This document shows, piece after piece, positions 20,401-32,128 of a stretch of 64,000 bases of DNA (within the stretch, counting starts at the first letter, position 1; every line of letters begins with the position of its first letter). Below the pieces are notes generated by a model that saw nothing but the letters and a program-made list of their open reading frames with translations, made no database searches and was not told the origin of the DNA. This DNA comes from Macrotrachela quadricornifera. Lineage: Eukaryota; Rotifera; Eurotatoria; Philodinida; Philodinidae. The position numbers were made by a program, and so were the translations under genes. The DNA is taken from positions 446,142 to 510,141 of the forward strand of contig JAJEKB010021353.1 of NCBI GenBank assembly GCA_022393335.1, written 5' to 3'.

Positions 20401-23199
20401 TTATGGCATGTTGTTTCACGACTATGCAGAATCTTAAACTTGTTAACTCATCAGATAATCTCGTGCTCAAATCTTTCATCAATAATTTACAGTTTTTCTT
20501 TGTAACCAATGAATCTTCATCGTTCATGTGTTGTATCGAATTACATAATTCCCTTTTTCTGACACCTAAATCTACCATCATTATAGTATTGGAAATATGT
20601 CAAATAGTTTCATCTAATCAGAAATGTCTAAACGAACATTTTCCATAATTACATATTTAGCCGACAATAATTGTTGGAAATAACGAGGAAAAACAGTGTA
20701 CAGTAACATTAATCGAACGAAAGCTTATCAGAAATGTATATTCTGTAAGACAAACAGAACACATACTTTCCGCCTATCATATACAGGATGCCTTATAAGT
20801 TTTGAGACACGATAAAATTACTATCTGAACTAAATACGCTTATCTTAGTTGGAAGTACTCATCCCAGTTTTTGAATCACAAACCTTCGACTAGTATTTTT
20901 CTTCCTGTCACTAAAATATACCAGAATCAGAATTTTATGATAAGTTTTCAAAGCAAGTGATAGTATATAACTATCTTATTGAAAGAACACTTTATTTAAT
21001 TGAACACGTTCGTAGAATGAAAAGCTTAACTTCATGTGTAGCTGATGATTCAAAAGGAGTTCAACAACAGTTCACTTGCATCACAGTAATCACCTATTTG
21101 TTAATCCAAATTTCTTCTTTGACTTTTTTCCTCCTTCAACTCCATCTCATTTCATTTCTCACTTCGAAGAGTGACTATCGATCAACATCTAAACAGCTTT
21201 TATTTCAAATTCTTCGTATGTTTTCCTCAAGCTATATATAAATATTATTAACTATTTGACAATAATTTCCTGTGAATTCGTATGAAATGACTGTTCGTTT
21301 GATTTCTTAGCGTTTTCATTTCAGTATAATCCTTACTTTCAATATTAGAACAACTCCCCATAATACGCTAACCTTTTTCTCTCTCGTAGAGCTTCTTCAT
21401 TTCTGCCTTTCGTCCTATTTCAACTCTATACTACTAAATAAGTTCCGATTAATAGATCAAAATCGGTTAAAGTAGGACTTGTCCCTCTTTTCGTCTATAT
21501 CATTTATATTATCAAATCTGAGAGTAAATCCTGATGAGAATAAAAACATCTTTGATTTCTATTTTATCCTGTTCTCTCTCAACTGTAGATGATCTTTCAA
21601 GCTCAAGAAAAAATTTTGTGGAAAAAGTAACGAACATTCGTTTGAATTTCTTCGATATTTCGCTTATCCTATTCTGGATTTTTTTGTCTTCAAATAACTA
21701 TCGATCGTATAGAGACATCCTTATTTTTGATTTTTTTCATATTATTCACACCTCTAATTATTAGAATACCGGTTACATCCAATAAATCAATATCTTTTGA
21801 GTGAAGTTTAATTGTTTCTCTTTTTATCTTATGTCAGAGCTTCGAATTAGTCGCAAAGCATAGATAACTATCTGTTTCTTCAGTTTATTTAATTTCTTTT
21901 TTCATCTCAGTTTAAGCCACACTTTTGAGAACGAGTCTTCTGGTACATAGATAAATAGTTTCGATACAAGGATTTGTTTATTTTGTGATTGGATTCATTT
22001 CGATTCTCAAAGATCCTAGTAGATCTCGATCAATCTATATGTAGATCTTTTATTACGATCACTTTGTCTTTTCATTTTATCTGGTTTTCACAATTAGAGT
22101 GAGTTTCGGTTAAAACATAGGCATCTGCTATTCGAAAGTCTTCACCTTTCCCTTCGCTTGTGTCTAAATTTTCAGGTCTAACATTAAGCTTATAAGTAGA
22201 TCACGATCATTCATTTCAATACCTTCCTCTCTTTTACTCCATCTCATTTCAATATTGAATTCTAAAACTTAGACCCTTCGAATAGATTTAGAACTATTAC
22301 AGGGATTTTTTTCTCTTTTCGGTTGATTGCATCATTTTCGATTCTCGGCTACTAGAATGAGTCCAAATTGACAGAAAAACGTCTTTCATACTCGCATTTC
22401 TTCATCGTTTCTTTCGTCTTAATTCGATTCTTATGTCTTTATGTAAGTGACACTAATTCACCTTTATTGTTCGAACAAGTATTCATTAACAGATTATGAT
22501 CTGTCACAGTAGAACTCGTTCATCTTTTGGTCGATATAACTTTAGTTCTCAAGTTTGAGAATAAATCCTAATGAAAAGAGAATTATCTTTTCTTGACATT
22601 TTTTCGTCTTTTACTTCCATCTCATTAGTATCGATCAATACACAATTATTTTCTACTTGAATTTCTTCGTATTATTTTAACTATGCAATCTTAGAATAAG
22701 TCTTGATCAACTGAGATAATTTTTAGAACAATCTTCTTTTTAACTTGATGCTTAACCTTATAACACTTCTCGACTCTCATAATAAGTTTCAATGATAGAT
22801 AGAGTTCTTCTATTTGAGTTTCTACATTAGTCTAATTCAGTTTCTTTCGATTTTTAACTATTAAGATAAGTCAGCATCAATATACAATAGTGGACACTTG
22901 GACCAATGAATCGAGAAATTGTTCCATTTTCAGCAGAAATGGTTCACCCTCATAAAATTGTATACATACAGCAGAAATGGAAAATGTATAAATATGTAGA
23001 CACATTAAAGAAAAGCAGAAGAACAGAAAAAAAAATATATAACATATTATTTAAAATTGCACATATACTGAAATTTCAAGAGAAATGGTTTTTTTTTCAG
23101 GGTGAAATGGTTTTTCTCTTAAGACGAAATACTTCAATCAGAAAACCAAAGAATAAAAACAGAAAAATATGCATATATATAATCTATGATTTCATATTG

Positions 23200-23610
23200 C
23201 ACTTGTACTGAAATTGCCGGACAAATAGTCTTTCTTTTAAGATGAAATGGTTCCAAAAGGAAATTATCTCTTTTACACTTCTACTTATGAGAGGAGAAAT
23301 GGTTGTTATATTTCACGTAGAATTGTTTTCGTTTCTGCTGAAAAAAATTCAATTCTGCTTCAAGACTCCACAGCATGAAAAAGTAAAATGATGAATATCT
23401 TACTATGTCTTTTGCACTTCTGCTTGTGAGGGGAGAAATGGTTCTTCGATTTCTACTGAAATTGTTTTCGTTTCTGCTGATAAAAATCGATTTCTGCTAC
23501 AGACTTCGCCTAGGATGAAAAAGTAAAATGTTGAATATCTCACGATGTCTTTGAAATTTCTGCTTGTGAGGAGAGATATGGATGTTCGAGTTCTACTAGA
23601 AGTTTTATGA
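23200..23610 (+). repeat. ~140 bp degenerate tandem repeat, three units
   Basis: The phrase CTTnTGAGGnGAGAnATGG recurs at about 23285, 23424 and 23564, with TTTCTGCTGA and ATGAAAAAGTAAAATG between. It lies inside the 19806-26183 element. The word AGAAATGGTT is repeated more widely between 22900 and 23760. Confidence 0.55.
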
Positions 23611-25186
23611 CTGGTCTTAGCCGGGATTGGATTCTGTTTGAAATTCTTGTTTGGGTGAATGACAATACCAATTAATTGCTGCAATTGTTTTAATGAAGCA
23701 TTTCTTCTTGACTTTGTGGGGGTAAAGCATTTCTGCTGAAGATGGAACAATTTCACGACTTTTGGGGATGTCGTCCAGCCCTCTCAATATAGAAATATCT
23801 TTCACGCTGAGAATAATCTTTTCTTTGACCTATTCTAGCTATTACCTCATAAATTCATATCCGACCAAAATATGTGAATCCATTATGTAAACTTCTTTAT
23901 CAAAGCGTTCGTCTTTTTCTAATGCTTATGCGTTGAAATAAGTCTTGATTATGAATAAAAAAATCTTTATCTTGATTCCATTCTTTCTTTCATTTTTTAT
24001 CGATTCAAAATCTTTTAGATGAGTCTTCAAAGTTAGAAAAATACCTTCCATTTCATTTTTTCATCGTCACCTTCCATTAACATATAAGTTTTCAAGAGTG
24101 CATATAAGTCCTTCTCTATTGAGAAAAATCGTTCTTTTTCATTCTTTCGTCATTTCGTTCATCTTCTTTTAATTCATTTCTTAGATTAAGTTTCAGTAAA
24201 AATATAAATCTTTCATTTATATTTCTTAGTTCTTTCCTTCGATTAGATGCTTTTTCAAAGATATGAGAGAGAACTCGTATGAAAGCAGAAAAGCCTTTTC
24301 CGTTAGTCATGTCTCTTCACGGCGATCGTTGAGTTAGGTTTTTTCCTTCTTATATTTTAGCGATTGCTTATTTTTAAGTGAAAATATATTAAGCTACTTG
24401 TACTTTGACATGAGTTTCGATGAAGTTGAGCAGCTTGTTTCAGCCTATCTCCTTCCACTAGAAGAAACGCTGAGGTTAGTTTTCATAGAAATACTGTAAG
24501 AAACATTCTACTTTTTCTTTTCAGTCGCATCTACACCTTCAGATTTTCTCCAATACACTGTTGAGGTAGTTTATAAGATCAGTATAAGGTTCTTGGAGCC
24601 GTGCTATCTATTCTTCAGACTTCTTAGAGGTTGAGACGAGTTCCAGATATCTTTTTTTGTATACTAAACCTCCTAATGACCTCGTCTACGAATCTTCATG
24701 GACACAGATACTTTTTGCAAGATAACTATGAATTAAGATGAGTTGAAATACTTTTCCATTAAAATTCGATCAAGTGATGAGTCTGTTTCTCCGAGGAATC
24801 AATAATTTGTAAAGTTCGTCGTTTCTCCAAATAGTTAGAGTTCTTTTGCGTAATCTTTGAAGCGTGTCGATTAGCCTGCAGAAAAGACTTCCCCAGAAGA
24901 CGTGTAACTATCGGAAGAAACGGTATCCATCTAAACATAGATTTAATTCGAAAATAGTCACATCATTTCATAGAACTTAGATAGAGAAAACATTTCAAGT
25001 TATGTTAGCTTCTATTTATTTTGTGGAAGTCCTGATTCATAGTGATTTGATAGACTAGCTCGTGTGAAGCTTTGTAATGTTTTTGAGGTTGAGATGCGTT
25101 GAGAAGACCCCTTCCAGATACCTCGATGTACTTTCGAGATTGAGACGCGATTCCAAATACCTCTTTAGATACCTTTAAGATGTGTA

Positions 25187-25563
25187 TTGAGTTTATTTTT
25201 TGTACCCTTCCTTTACTTAAACTATTCATATTATAGTTATATTTCGTAATGCACTGGAATACTTCATGAAACGTTAAGACTGCGCAATATAAGTATTCAT
25301 ATATTTTACGAGAGACAGATAGAATTTGTCCTTCTTTCCAATAGTGATACAGGAAAACAAGACGGCAAAGTGACTAAGTTAGGTTTTAAATTATTCCTGT
25401 ATCACTATTGGAAAGAAAGAGAAATTCTATCTATCCTTCGTAAAGTATATAAATACTAAAATTGGACAGTCATAACGTTTCTCGAAGTAGTGCAGTACAC
25501 TGCGAAGCGTAACTATAATATGAACAGTTTAAATACAGGAAGAGTACACGAAATAAACTCAAT
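25187..25563. repeat. foldback repeat, ~165 bp arms
   Basis: The arms 25187-25354 and 25401-25563 are reverse complements (shared ATTGAGTTTATTT, TTCATATTATAGTTA, TTTCCAATAGTGATACAGG). The outer flanks also carry AGATACC/CAAATACC degenerate repeats (24990-25740). It is probably a palindromic MITE nested in the larger element. Confidence 0.65.
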
Positions 25564-26327
25564 TCAATCAACCTTTCTTAACAGAAAAAAATTAGAACTT
25601 TTATGACATTGAGATGAAGTCTCAAGTACCCTTTCAGATACCCTAAGGGCGTTGATGAGATTGAGATGAGGTGTCAAGTACCCTTTCAAATACCATGAGA
25701 GCGTTTGTTAGAAATGAGATACGGTTCCAAATACCCCTTTAGATATCGTACAGCGGATTTCTAAAGAAGATATACCCTTTCATAAACTCTTTTTTGAATG
25801 TTAAATACCGTTGCCTGCTATTCATCAACGCTTTCATAAACGCTTCCTGAGTATATGATTGGGTATATACGTATAGCAAATACCATTTTAAGTGGATTAT
25901 GCAAAAATTTTAGGACAGGATTTATTAGTCTCATAAACCCTTTCCGTAGGGTATATGAAAGTGCAACGTATAAAAATCCCTTTAAGGGTTTATGAGCGTC
26001 ATAAACCATTTCATAAACGTTTTCTCATCAAGATTTCGAGGTGATGAACCCCTTACTGTACCCTTATTTAAGGTATTATAACTGGTTGATGACGACTTCA
26101 AAAATGATGAAAAAGAGTTTGTTATACGTTGCACTTTCATAAATCAAATTAGGGTTTTTTATCCTGCCCTTTTTTTTACAGTGTAGTTAATATTTGTTAT
26201 TTCGTTTGATCTTATCGTCAGAATCTTTCTTATGCTCACACACGTACCATACTAGAATAGTCATGAATAAAGCCTATAAGATAATAAATACGATGAAAAA
26301 AAACAGTGGCAATGGATTGTACTCATT

Positions 26328-28159
26328 CAGGCCTCGCAGAGCTCCTTCTTTCCTTCTTTTTTCCTTCTTTTTTCACAATGTCCTTCTTCGTCCTTCTTTT
26401 CTCCTAATATCCTTCTTTTCCTTCTTTTTCACTTTTTATACGTACAGACTCTCAGAAGCATCGGAAACAAGTCATTAACACTACCTAGTCGCTGTCCGAC
26501 ACTAATTGGGAGGACGTAGAACTCCATAAAATGTTTAATTTATCATAAGTCTAACAAAAAGCCCGCAAGCTTGAAATAAGGTAGGTATATCAGACTTCAA
26601 TTTACGTGGCACCCATATCCAGGGTGAGCTACGCAAGATGGTGCTTCTCTGGAATTTGATCACTGCTAAAAATGTCTGACATACTCAGTGAAGAAGCATA
26701 TCCGAAGCTGGATTATATCATAACCATGGTTTTATAGATGCCTACGCGAGTAGCCTTCCGTCACGTATTGATTGAGATTGTCGCTCAGTAGAACAAAACA
26801 TGCACAGTTTTTATTGGCATCGTTGTTGATGGAAATGAGCAGAATAGCAAATTACACTCAATAGTACGCAATGGCAGTGCATGTGGACGAGAACGAGAAT
26901 GACACGTGTAAATTAACTTCAGCTTAACTGAAAATCAACGTCCAATTTTCTATGCCAATTAAGTTAGTCAATCAGTATCAGATATGACCTTGGATCTTTC
27001 CGCTCGAACTATAGTTTTTCATGTGTTTTTCAACTTTTTCAATTGAGTTCAAATTATAGCGGTGACTTTTGACTTATCAGGTCGAAAGACTTAAAAGTCA
27101 TAATTGAATTCTGTGCCTATCGGCAGACTTGAAAAGCATATGGTACAGTACGCTTCGATCACGAAACTGGAAACTTTTCTAGTTAACCCAACTTAATGGA
27201 AAACGTAAAAATCACACAACTCACACAGAAGCCCTATTCAGAAAGAGAACTCGAAAAAGTGCATCTGGTTCGATGAAGTCGTAAAGCATTTTAAAGTACC
27301 TAGGACATATCAGAAATATCGGATGATAGAAAAGATCTTTTTACTAATAGAAAGATAGTGTCGAGTTATATTCAACTTTGAGCACTAAAAACTAAGTTGT
27401 CCAGTAAACTTAACTTTGAATCATCTCCGAGTTGTTACATCAAGGTGGGGATGGTATTTAGACTAACTTTTCGTTCCGCTCCCGCTATATGTGAAAGTGG
27501 CAGACGGAAATGATCATTATTCATTGTGTTACCTATTCTATGAGCACAGAACGAGAATGCTACTGCACATATTTGACATCCCATTAGCGGATAGATTCGA
27601 TCATACACGAATTTTCACAATCTTTCCACAGCATGGCAGCGCATGTGGATGAAAAGTTGAACCTAACGAGTCTAAGAATCTCAAAGCCTGAGCTTGGACT
27701 CAGTTAACACAAAATTTTAAGAGCTCGGCCGGATCCAAATTCACTTAGATTCAGATAAGCGTAGGACTCGACAGGCTCTAGTAAGGGACATGCGTGATTT
27801 GTAAAACTACCGAAAGAGTCATTGAGACATGCGGACGACAACAACATGCACGGACATGGCGTGACTGAGGAAATAACTGTTCATCTATGAAATTCGTTCT
27901 CTGTTCGCATTCAGTAAAAAACCGAGAGAACGGTCTCATAACGTGGCAAAATAATGATTCGAAAACTACTTTACTTGCCTGAGCTCATTTCTATCGTTTC
28001 TTATTGAGCGTTGTATTCGATTTATTCGTTACAACGCTGTGCTGCAGAAAAATTCCTTCTTTTCCTTCCTTTCCTTCTTCTGTTCGAATTTCCTTTTTTT
28101 TTTAAAAAAAATTCCTTCGTAAAATCCTTCTTTATCATACCCCCCTGCTGCGACCCCTG
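26328..28159. mobile_element. hAT-type non-autonomous element with 8 bp TSD
   Basis: TACTCATT at 26320-26327 is repeated at 28160-28167. The ends are CAGGCCTCGCAG (left) and CAGGGGTCGCAG (right, minus-strand reading). An 8 bp duplication with CAGG-starting ends is typical of hAT transposons. Both ends carry CCTTCTTT/TTCCTTC tracts (26343-26430, 28049-28130) in the same orientation rather than inverted. No transposase was found in the 1.8 kb interior. Confidence 0.78.
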
Positions 28160-28167
28160 TACTCATT

Positions 28168-28374
28168 GCTATTTGGTTTTTTAAAATCAAATCCATATTT
28201 CACACCTGCAGTGATCAAAGCGACAACATCACAGATAAAGCCGAAACCGATTCTTAATGCAAATATCGTCGATTTTGAAACCGCATTTGACAAATCGCAG
28301 GATTTTGTTATAGTAATAGCAATCGCAGTCAAAATATCTGCCCAATAGTCACAACAGCAAACGCTTTCCAGCAT
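28168..28374 (-). CDS. unrecognised small hydrophobic frame whose 3' part is cut by the hAT insertion
   Basis: The minus-strand frame MLESVCCCDYWADILTAIA... runs 69 codons to the hAT target site. In pre-insertion order it would have continued ~14 hydrophobic codons (PLPLFFFIVFIIL) in the DNA now left of the element (~26278-26319). I recognise no family. It has two hydrophobic segments. It may be chance, since hydrophobic frames are common in T-rich DNA. Confidence 0.2.
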
Positions 28375-28399
28375 AATTTAAGTAAAAACTACGCTTAGT

Positions 28400-29056
28400 A
28401 GAATGAACGCACCACTTACTTTCACTTTCTCCGAATGTGATGCGAGATTCGAGAAAATTGACTGCTTTTTCATGTAGTTTTCTAACGTGAGTGGCGCTGA
28501 ATCATTGCCAAGAACAAATACAACAAAACGTCTCTTCATCCCATGTCGACTCTTTGAGGATGACTATGACGCATTAACGCAAAGTTGCAATAGACCTACT
28601 GTAACTGTGCATGCAAGCTCAGTACATGACGCACTGAGCTGGTCAAAAAGTTGGTTTTTATACGCATTTTTGTTAATTTTATGTGTATTTTTTCACGACT
28701 GTTACCCGTGATCCACATCAGCTTGTTGTTCTGTTCTTCTTTTTCTTCTTTCCTTTTCTCTTTGTTCGTTTCTTTAGTATGTATTGTTCTAATGTGCATG
28801 TTTCGTTGATATGTGTTACATTCGCTCCTCTTGGTTGCTTGTATGTGTTCTGCTATTAGTTTTCGTGCGGTAGTATGCATACGAGCTATGCTTCGTTCCT
28901 GTTGTTCCCACATTTACACTCATTCGTTTATTGTTCCTGTGATATATACGAAGCGATTCTTATCGTTATCATCACATTGATTATAGTTTTGAACACAATT
29001 TTTGTTGTTTTTCTGTTTATCATGTTCCGAGTTCATCTTTATTTTCTAATCTGCAG
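28400..29056. other. non-coding, low-complexity pyrimidine tract
   Basis: Frames in this stretch come from TTCTTTTTCTTC-rich sequence (28720-28780). No domain or repeat unit was recognised. Confidence 0.35.
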
Positions 29057-29351
29057 ATGACATTGGACAAGATCGAGCTTCGAGTCTTGATACGCTATTG
29101 TTGAACGCGACGATTTTCGATCAGAGATGCTGCGAAGGAGATTTGTAATTCTGAAGGGGAAGCAACCGTCAATTACACAATTGTTTGCCGATGGTATAAA
29201 CGATTCGATTCCGGTGACCTTAGTCTTGAAGATCAACCACATTTCGACCGGCCATCAACGTTGGACCACGAGAATCTGCAGGCAGCTTTAGAAGATGAAC
29301 CTTCATCGAGCAGCCTCGTGAATTGATGTCGCTTTTTGGAGCTCGGTCCCA
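29057..29351 (+). pseudogene. mariner transposase N-terminal HTH fragment
   Basis: From ATG 29057 the frame reads as the paired-type DNA-binding part of a mariner transposase (ELRVLIRYC*TRRFSIRDAAKEICNSEGEATVNY, CRWYKRFDSGDLSLEDQPHFDRPSTLD). There is one TGA after 15 codons and another near 29324. The DDE catalytic half is missing: at 29352 the sequence switches to a CACTGAAAAAAAA transposon end. The other mariner in this window (51690) lacks exactly this N-terminal part, but the two need not be the same family. Confidence 0.65.
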
Positions 29352-29610
29352 CACTGAAAAAAAATCCGCGGAAAGATAAACCTTTAAAGCGTTTATCAGA
29401 GTGCAACGTATGAAAAACCCTTTTTTCCGTTTATCAAAACGTGATAAATCTTTGTAACTATCCTTGAAAAATAACGAAAAATTGGTTTATCAGCAAGACA
29501 TACCCGTTATCAAACCGTTTATCTAACCGTTTATACTTTCAACAAACCCTTAAAGGATTTGTCATATTATCTTCAGGGTGAGAAAATAAAAAAGAAGTAG
29601 CTATTTATTC
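29352..29610 (+). mobile_element. solo end related to the 19806-26183 element
   Basis: CACTGAAAAAAAATCC is followed by CGTTTATCAGAGTGCAACGTATGAAAAACCC. This matches the right-end sequence of the 6.4 kb element (ATGAAAGTGCAACGTATAA...). It directly truncates the mariner fragment. No matching far end was found. Confidence 0.45.
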
Positions 29611-29788
29611 TTTTCGACAAGATGTAACCTTTTTCTTTAGATAGATCACGACTAGCGAAGAAGACCAATAAGAAAAAATAAACGACGGCTGGTTTTGTGT
29701 AATTTATTGACCGATTTCTATCAGATTAAAATCTGATTTCATCAGAAAGCTACAAAAAACTAATTCACAGCAACAATATAAACAATTC

Positions 29789-30052
29789 TTAAGGGTAGAA
29801 AGGACCTCTACTGGTTACAATTAAAATTATAATAAAACGATTGGATTGATGCGTTTGATCTTGCCTATTTGTTTGTCCATTAGTATTTGGTGGTTGTGTG
29901 TTGTTGTTTAAATATCCAAAAAGCCGTTGGTTGTTGTTGTTGAGCATGTACCAAACGCCAAGAATTGCCAATAATAGATAACTAGTAACCAAACATAAAA
30001 AGATGATGGGGAGTAAACTCCTTCGAGAGAAAACGAAGTGCTTCTTGTCCAT
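29789..30052 (-). CDS. hypothetical 87-residue protein with one membrane segment
   Basis: The minus-strand frame from an ATG at 30052 gives MDKKHFVFSRRS, then a ~22-residue hydrophobic helix (LLPIIFLCLVTSYLLLAILGVW), then an Asn/Gln-rich tail (NNNNQRLFGYLNNNTQPPNT...). The basic N-terminus ahead of one helix looks like a type II signal anchor. It is not recognised. It lies just downstream of the RT remnant and could be the first exon of a lost gene or chance. Confidence 0.25.
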   Translation of the reverse strand: MDKKHFVFSRRSLLPIIFLCLVTSYLLLAILGVWYMLNNNNQRLFGYLNNNTQPPNTNGQTNRQDQTHQSNRFIIILIVTSRGPFYP

Positions 30053-30114
30053 GTACTACTGATTTAAAAACCATACTATACCGTTCAATGAGTATGAGCC
30101 TTATCAATCTTAAG

Positions 30115-30545
30115 TAGTGCTCTGTTTGGTTTCTTTCTTACGAGGTAATTTTGAAGATTATCCAATCTTTTTGTACCAATGATTGGATTCATCTTTGAAA
30201 TGGCTGTATCTGAGAAGCAATCATTCCAGAGCTTATGGAAACGGGTCGAGAATTCATACACTCTTTTACAAAAGGAAAAATGAAAGACTATATTGATCTC
30301 GAAATCAATTTTAGGCTAAAATTTTTAGCCTTCTTTCTTCGATGATGATCAGTAGTTTCCAGTAAGAGTTTTCTTACACTCAAATAATTTTCTTCTGTAG
30401 ATACCGCACTTTGAAATCTTTTTGCAACCACTTCGAATTTTTTAAGAATTAAATTAATAGGGTATCCGTTCAGTAGTAATGCCATAAATATATGTGCTTC
30501 TGCTTGTCTAACATATTCTAATAGAGCGTGAAATTCTGTATCATG
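30115..30545 (-). pseudogene. C-terminal remnant of a Penelope-like or related reverse transcriptase
   Basis: Minus-strand frames read EYVRQAEAHIFMALLLNGYPINLILKKFE (30540-30440) and, after a frameshift, FHKLWNDCFSDTAISKMNPIIGTKRLDNLQNYLVRKKPNRALL (30240-30130). A short MALLLNGYP...I motif followed by a GTKR..NLQ..LVRKKP motif resembles the post-RT region of Penelope-like elements (Athena type in bdelloids), as far as I can judge from memory. The catalytic RT motifs are not here. It is a decayed fragment with at least one frameshift and one stop. Confidence 0.38.
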
Positions 30546-30824
30546 TTATATATTTACTTACTGTCTTAGACTTCTTTATTGATGAGAAGATTTGCGTACA
30601 ACAAAAACATCAATAGCTGACAAATATTGAAAGTGGTTGCTTCTCTAGTTTTTTCAAAATAATATTATGAGAGAAATAAGTTGCCTAATAAATTAATCAC
30701 TGGGCCTGGTAAAACGTGAAATTCTCTGTTATCCAGAATATTTTCGTCTTAGCTTGAACTGATTATCAGTTACAATAGTGCAGTCGTTAACTTCAGTTCA
30801 ACTCATCAGTTTTAATGTGAAAGT

Positions 30825-32090
30825 TTACGTAGCATTGAGCCATTGATTGACATATTTATCAAAAGATGGTCTTGCAGCGCATGTTGTCTCCCTTTCACTA
30901 TATTTGACCATCATTTGATAGACATCTGCTACTGTTTTTTTGTTCTTTTCTAATCGTTTCATCAAATCTTTCAATTTCAACACTAGTGCATCATCATTGT
31001 AGACTGAATAGTTCAATTTTTTGACATTGTCAACGAGTACACTTGCAGCACATACTTGTTGAAGAAACTTGAACACAGGATTCCCACCGAACACACCACA
31101 TCCCCAATTGCCAGTTACAATTATCTCATTTCTAGCCTTGCCAAAAGCAGCCCATGTTTTACCCAAATCACGGTCGATATTACGCCGACTAAAATGATTC
31201 GACAAACAGGCATCCATAACAAGAATATCTTGAATGTGTGTTGGATTTTGATTTGGATAAGGACCAACAAACTGAAATGTTTCACCATAGCCACGATAGT
31301 CAACAAATCGTTTACAACCACGAAGAATGATGACTTCATCAGATCGTAAAGTATCACATACCAGAATAGCTAAAAATGCTTCGGGACAACAGCTAGCTAG
31401 AAAAAAGACAAACCTTTTTTTTACGAGAAAAAAGAAATTTTACATAGAATTTCTTCTTGTGTAGCCGATGACATGATTGAATAAATGTGAATCTGTTTAT
31501 TGGCAAAATCAACAAAGCCATGTGCTCCTTCGCTCGTTTCCATTCGTTCGGAAAATATATTTGTCTTAGATTCTTGAATCATAACTAATTGTTTTTTCCA
31601 ATCAGGTAATTCTTCAGTTTATGAATATCGCTCGATCGAAATTTCTCGATGATCATTGTTATTTTGTTGCTGTGCTGAAAGACGAAAATATTCAATCAAA
31701 CATCATATTCGTTCGATAGCTACACGATCAAATGGTACATGGTATAGATCGGTCAAATCAATACTACCGTATCCTTCAGTCGTATTTAGAAAAAAAGCAT
31801 TCGCCAGAATATAACGAGCTTGAGCAGATGTATAAGTGACACGAGCAGTAATATTTGCTTGAAGAGGTTAAATTGGATTTGACTGAGTATGGTCTGAAGC
31901 CCATTGAGCAATAATAGGAAGAAGATCGTGATAGAAATCGAAGTTAAGTTGACGAATAACTAAATCCAGATTGGAACATGATCGATACTTTTTGTTAATG
32001 AAAAACAGATCTGTAAGTGTTGAAAAATCAACATTATCTTCTGAAATAACAATTGTACGTTTTTTGGCAATGTATGTTATAGAGGCGGCG
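30825..32090 (-). pseudogene. poly(ADP-ribose) glycohydrolase (PARG) pseudogene, 5'-truncated
   Basis: PARG removes poly(ADP-ribose) from proteins. The minus-strand frame holds the PARG-family parts in order: VTYTSAQARYILANAFFLN, GYGSIDLTDLY, ERMETSEGAHGFVDFANK, SATQEEIL with the paired glutamates, VDYRGYGETFQFVGPYP, and the diagnostic VTGNWGCGVFGGNPVFKFLQQV near 31110. One 47 bp GT-AG intron (31397-31443) splits the QEE region from SSCCPEAFLAILV. The usual glycine-rich GGG loop before QEE reads IHIYSIM, so the family may be a divergent PARG branch or the site is damaged. In-frame stops near 31869, 31704 and 31620, and loss of the N-terminal part at an hAT-like end (~32090), make it a pseudogene. 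The 3' part remains open to a normal stop. Confidence 0.72.
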
Positions 32091-32128
32091 CCAGAAATTT
32101 TCATCTGAGGGGGCTCAGCCCCTGCCAT
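32083..32128. mobile_element. solo hAT-like terminus
   Basis: AGAGGCGGCGCCAGAAA followed by GAGGGGGCTCAGCCCC has the form of an hAT end (GGCGG plus a small GGGGCT hairpin). It recalls the complete element at 56406. It lies exactly between the broken PARG and the broken Tc1 copy. Confidence 0.4.

Larger units (their letters stand above)
19806..26183. mobile_element. 6.4 kb element without a visible gene, bounded by CACTGTAAAA inverted ends and TA
   Basis: The left end CACTGTAAAAAAAGGGCA (19806) and the right end TGCCC(T)nACAGTG (ending 26183) are inverted copies, and each is flanked by TA (19804-19805, 26184-26185). Both sub-terminal zones are rich in AAGGGTTTATGA / CATAAACCC. The right zone has GTGCAACGTAT, which also occurs beside a related solo end at 29352. 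The interior (~21-25 kb) is degenerate low-complexity sequence with several tandem blocks and one foldback, and no transposase could be found. TA plus short ends fits a Tc1/mariner-type non-autonomous element, but 6.4 kb is very long for one. Two separate solo ends are an alternative. Confidence 0.5.
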
